7,566 nt of DNA from Leptolyngbyaceae cyanobacterium M65_K2018_010 (GTDB taxonomy: Bacteria > Cyanobacteriota > Cyanobacteriia > Phormidesmidales > Phormidesmidaceae). Each line of letters opens with the position of its first letter. Within the stretch, counting starts at the first letter, position 1. Below are positions 5,222 through 7,566 of this stretch, one piece after another. The stretch lies in NCBI GenBank assembly GCA_015295885.1, contig DVEE01000075.1, positions 1 to 7,566 on the forward strand, read 5' to 3'. The notes under the pieces are model-generated. The model had not been told where the DNA came from. It did not search any database and saw only the letters and a program-made list of their open reading frames with translations. Both the position numbers and the translations under genes were made by a program.

Positions 5222-7213
5222 TCATTTGTCCTGGCTGGGATAATTCATAATCATCAGGTTGGTTTCCCAGTTAGCCCGGGTAATGGCCTCAGGTTCCCGT
5301 CCGAGGGCGGATTGCCCCACATTGTAGGTACTGGCGATGAGGATGAGCAAGGTGTTGGGCTGGATTATCTCTGAGATCCGCCGCACCGCATTACCCTGTA
5401 GCGGCTGCACCGATAGGGATTGATCCTGTAACCAGGTGGTCAACTGCTGATCACGGGCCGAACCCAGGGTAACGGTTAAGACCCGCAGGGGAGCCTTAAG
5501 CTCCTCGGCGAGCCCCTGAGCCAGGGCCAGGGTGACTTGAATGTCCTTCAGCGGAGTTTTTGGTTTGGTTAGCGCCAGGATGACTTGTTCTGTATTTTCT
5601 ATGGGCTGGGGGAAGCGACTAACTGCCACAGGGATCGGGGTGGACCGCACCAGGGTATCAATGACACTGCCAAAGAAATTCTCCTGGTAGGTGGAATATC
5701 CTTTCCAACCGCAAATCAGCAAATCCGCGTCCCGTTCTTGAAGAGCCCTTAGAATGCCCCGGGCAATGGAATCATCGATCCGTCCAATCGGTTCAACGGA
5801 GGTGTTAGCGGCGTGAGCAATGGTTTCTGCGGTCTCCAGCAGGCGGCGTTGACGGGTTTTATCGGCCTCAGTGATGGGTTGATTGCGATCGGGCAACACA
5901 TGGAGCGGCAACAGCTTGCCTTTGACCCGTTTAGTCAAAATAATCGCCAATTGCAAGAGATTGTCTTCCGTGCTGGGATTGGCCACGGGGACTAAAATTC
6001 GCTGGCCTAACCGGGTCGCGGGGGAGGTGGATGGGGTATCGCCTGGGTGAGTGGCATCCTTAGCCAGGGCTTGCAACTGAGGTCCCCAGCGGGCAACCAC
6101 CCAGGGTGACAGGACACAGGTCACTAAAATCATCACAATTATGGCATTGACAACCAACTCATCCACCAGCCCAATGTCAAAGGCGATGGTGATAGCAGCC
6201 AGAGTAGAGGCGGCCTGAGCCATGGATAAGCCAAACATGACCATGGCACTGGGAAACCGCCAGCCAAACCAACGAGCCGCCCCCCAGGCGGCTACAAATT
6301 TACTGAGTAATTCAAACAGGGTATTGCCAATGAATTGAACCCGGTTCATTAAGGGGCTCAGGCGAGGAATAATTTGAGTGATGGCCACCCCAGCTAAAAA
6401 GGCCCCCACAATGGGTTCAATTTCGATTCGGCTAGCCAGGTAGGACACCACAAAAAGGGCGGCTAACACAAAGGTAAATTCAGCCCCTTCATCGTGGCCA
6501 AACTGCTTAAAGAACCATCGACCGAGCTTAGGCACCCCCCACAGTACCGCAAAAGTATAAATAGCCAGGGCTGGCATTAAAAAGAGCCAGAAGCCCAAGG
6601 TTAGATCGCCCTGATCCGCTTTGACCACTACCGCTAGTACCAATAGAGCCAGTACGTTGGTAATTAGGGTGGCCCCTAGGGTGGCGGTCGAAGCAGGGTG
6701 GCGCATGATGCCTAGCTTATTGAGTACCGGTAGAGCGACCAGGGTGTGGGAGGCAAAACAGGAGGCCACCAGCACGGCAGCCCAGAAACTGTATCCCAGC
6801 ACCAACATCACCCCAGTTCCCAGGACCATGGGCACAGTGAACGTAGCTAAGCCGAAAATCACAGGCTGGTCAGCCTTGCGTTTAAGATCATCCAGGCTGG
6901 TTTCTAGCCCTCCTAGAAACATCAGGAACAGCAGTCCCACCGTCCCTAGCAGCACGATGGTTTGATCTCGCTCCAGAATACCGAGTCCGTGGGGACCGAC
7001 CAGTACTCCCGCTAAAATAAGCCCAATAATACCTGGCAGCCGTAACCGCTCTACGATCAGAGGGGCCACTAGCATAGTGGCCAAAATCGTTAGAAAGATA
7101 GCAACCGGGTCCGTGATCGGCTCTTTGAGAATTTGCCCGAGTAGGGAGGGAATCCATCCTGGCCCTACCATCATCCCAACCCCGATGGGAGTACGGCCCA
7201 GATCAATAGCCAT
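5222..7213 (-). CDS. CPA2-type cation:proton antiporter with C-terminal Usp domains, apparently lacking one membrane helix
   Basis: Inner-membrane monovalent cation/H+ exchanger of 663 aa; homologues I recall are about 700 aa. Helices run from about residue 35 (ERLRLPGIIGLILAGVLVGP; LFLMFLGGLETSLDDLK) to 376. Core motifs include ASHTLVALPVL (154-164) and GATLITNVLALLVLAV (180-195), with Asn186 where related antiporters have Asp. Between GNTLF (296-300) and ELLSKFVAAW (301-310) homologues carry about 33-36 more residues, a helix of the form PFFLxSVGML. Here they are absent with the frame intact (junction near 6313). From 404 a Usp domain follows with an exact G-x2-G-x9-G-S motif (Gly502, Gly505, Gly515, Ser516), then a degenerate second Usp-like domain (about 542-657). 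ATG 7213 has AGGGAG 10 nt upstream; homologues often start nearer residue 27. Confidence 0.88.
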   Translation of the reverse strand: MAIDLGRTPIGVGMMVGPGWIPSLLGQILKEPITDPVAIFLTILATMLVAPLIVERLRLPGIIGLILAGVLVGPHGLGILERDQTIVLLGTVGLLFLMFLGGLETSLDDLKRKADQPVIFGLATFTVPMVLGTGVMLVLGYSFWAAVLVASCFASHTLVALPVLNKLGIMRHPASTATLGATLITNVLALLVLAVVVKADQGDLTLGFWLFLMPALAIYTFAVLWGVPKLGRWFFKQFGHDEGAEFTFVLAALFVVSYLASRIEIEPIVGAFLAGVAITQIIPRLSPLMNRVQFIGNTLFELLSKFVAAWGAARWFGWRFPSAMVMFGLSMAQAASTLAAITIAFDIGLVDELVVNAIIVMILVTCVLSPWVVARWGPQLQALAKDATHPGDTPSTSPATRLGQRILVPVANPSTEDNLLQLAIILTKRVKGKLLPLHVLPDRNQPITEADKTRQRRLLETAETIAHAANTSVEPIGRIDDSIARGILRALQERDADLLICGWKGYSTYQENFFGSVIDTLVRSTPIPVAVSRFPQPIENTEQVILALTKPKTPLKDIQVTLALAQGLAEELKAPLRVLTVTLGSARDQQLTTWLQDQSLSVQPLQGNAVRRISEIIQPNTLLILIASTYNVGQSALGREPEAITRANWETNLMIMNYPSQDK

Positions 7214-7243
7214 GGTTGCCTAGCTCCCTGTCTCGCTGACTAC

Positions 7244-7272
7244 CGTATAGCATCAATTGGCGGCTTTGTCTT
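7244..7272 (-). promoter_or_regulatory. Candidate promoter of the antiporter gene
   Basis: On the minus strand, AAGACA (7272-7267, 4 of 6 matches) stands 17 bp from TATACG (7249-7244, 4 of 6 matches). The -10 is preceded by TGC, an extended -10 arrangement. It would start RNA about 25 nt before ATG 7213 and leave room for the AGGGAG site. The match is moderate. Confidence 0.35.
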
Positions 7273-7299
7273 GCGCTGGAGGGAGGTTTGGCCGTGGGA

Positions 7300-7328
7300 G
7301 TGCCAATCTCAGTTAGGCGTATTACTAT
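7300..7328 (+). promoter_or_regulatory. Candidate promoter of the YeeE/YedE gene
   Basis: GTGCCA (7300-7305) and TACTAT (7323-7328) are 17 bp apart and match the sigma-70 hexamers 4 of 6 each. They lie about 30 bp before ATG 7359 in the divergent gap of 145 bp shared with the antiporter. An AAAGG ribosome site is at 7347-7351. I looked for a clean palindromic operator here and did not find one. Confidence 0.3.
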
Positions 7329-7358
7329 ATCGTTAAGCGGTAAATCAAAGGTTTTCCC

Positions 7359-7566
7359 ATGGCAATTGAATGGTGGTATGGCTTATTCGGCGGAGTGCTG
7401 ATTGGCCTGAGTGCAACGGTGCTATTGGCCTTTAACGGTCGAATTGCCGGTATTAGCGGCATGATCAATGGAGCGATCACCTTTGCGGCAGCAGAGTTAT
7501 GGCGGTGGCTATTTTTGGCTGGCCTGTTGCTGGGGGGGCTGCTTTATGAGTACGTTTTAGCCCCTC
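7359..7566 (+). CDS. YeeE/YedE family membrane protein (sulfur-compound uptake), 5' part
   Basis: The first 69 residues of a gene cut by the window end. Two hydrophobic helices (about 7-24 and 49-66) flank the signature NGRIAGISGMINGAI (26-40), which marks the YeeE/YedE (TsuA-like) family. Characterised members take up thiosulfate, and many cyanobacterial and proteobacterial members are half-size proteins encoded in pairs. Whether this one is half-size or full-length cannot be seen here. ATG 7359 follows AAAGG at a 7-nt spacing. It is transcribed divergently from the antiporter. The substrate is inferred from the family only. Confidence 0.85.
   Translation, partial: MAIEWWYGLFGGVLIGLSATVLLAFNGRIAGISGMINGAITFAAAELWRWLFLAGLLLGGLLYEYVLAP

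Noticed and set aside
7214..7358. Palindromic operator for an ArsR-type regulator in front of the YeeE/YedE gene
   Set aside because: Searched because such genes are often controlled this way; no convincing inverted repeat was found.

Overview
The window looks like an ordinary stretch of cyanobacterial chromosome. Four things point there: a bifunctional AgrE/ArgZ arginine dihydrolase/ornithine cyclodeaminase, a HemJ-type protoporphyrinogen oxidase, a NUDIX protein of a type I associate with cyanobacteria, and one perfect HIP1 octamer (GCGATCGC, 1785-1792). Most starts lack a clear Shine-Dalgarno sequence, and GTG is used once. I cannot name the genus; a GC-rich filamentous lineage is only a guess. 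I see no transposase, integrase, tRNA, rRNA or CRISPR array.

Layout. Positions 1-209 are a leader with a 14-nt direct repeat and an inverted copy of part of it. agrE (210-2318, +) is complete and its catalytic residues are in register with the characterised enzymes. It converges on a minus-strand group, in transcription order NUDIX hydrolase (4002-3559), RidA imine/enamine deaminase (3507-3118) and hemJ (2990-2397). Positions 4003-4698 hold no credible protein gene. This stretch carries two strong hairpins, a weak promoter candidate, a clear cyclic-di-AMP (ydaO/yuaA-class) riboswitch at about 4370-4528, and a leader of about 170 nt with further hairpins. The riboswitch precedes a small stand-alone universal stress protein (Usp; 4699-5187, +). 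Converging on usp with a 34-bp gap is a CPA2-type cation:proton antiporter with a cytoplasmic tandem Usp region (7213-5222, -). A divergent YeeE/YedE-family sulfur-compound transporter gene (7359 onward, +) runs off the window end.

How it fits together. The right half looks like an ion and osmotic homeostasis neighbourhood: a c-di-AMP sensor RNA, a small Usp, and an antiporter whose own C-terminus carries an intact ATP-binding Usp motif. c-di-AMP is a known regulator of potassium and osmolyte handling, so control of this Usp by c-di-AMP is a reasonable inference. The most surprising detail is in the antiporter. About 33-36 residues normally present between the 'GNTLF' and 'SKFVAAW' segments are missing in frame, which removes roughly one membrane helix. 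It is either a genuine deletion that should disable or invert the protein, or an assembly error. The left half is basic nitrogen and tetrapyrrole metabolism. Family comparisons are from memory, without database searches.
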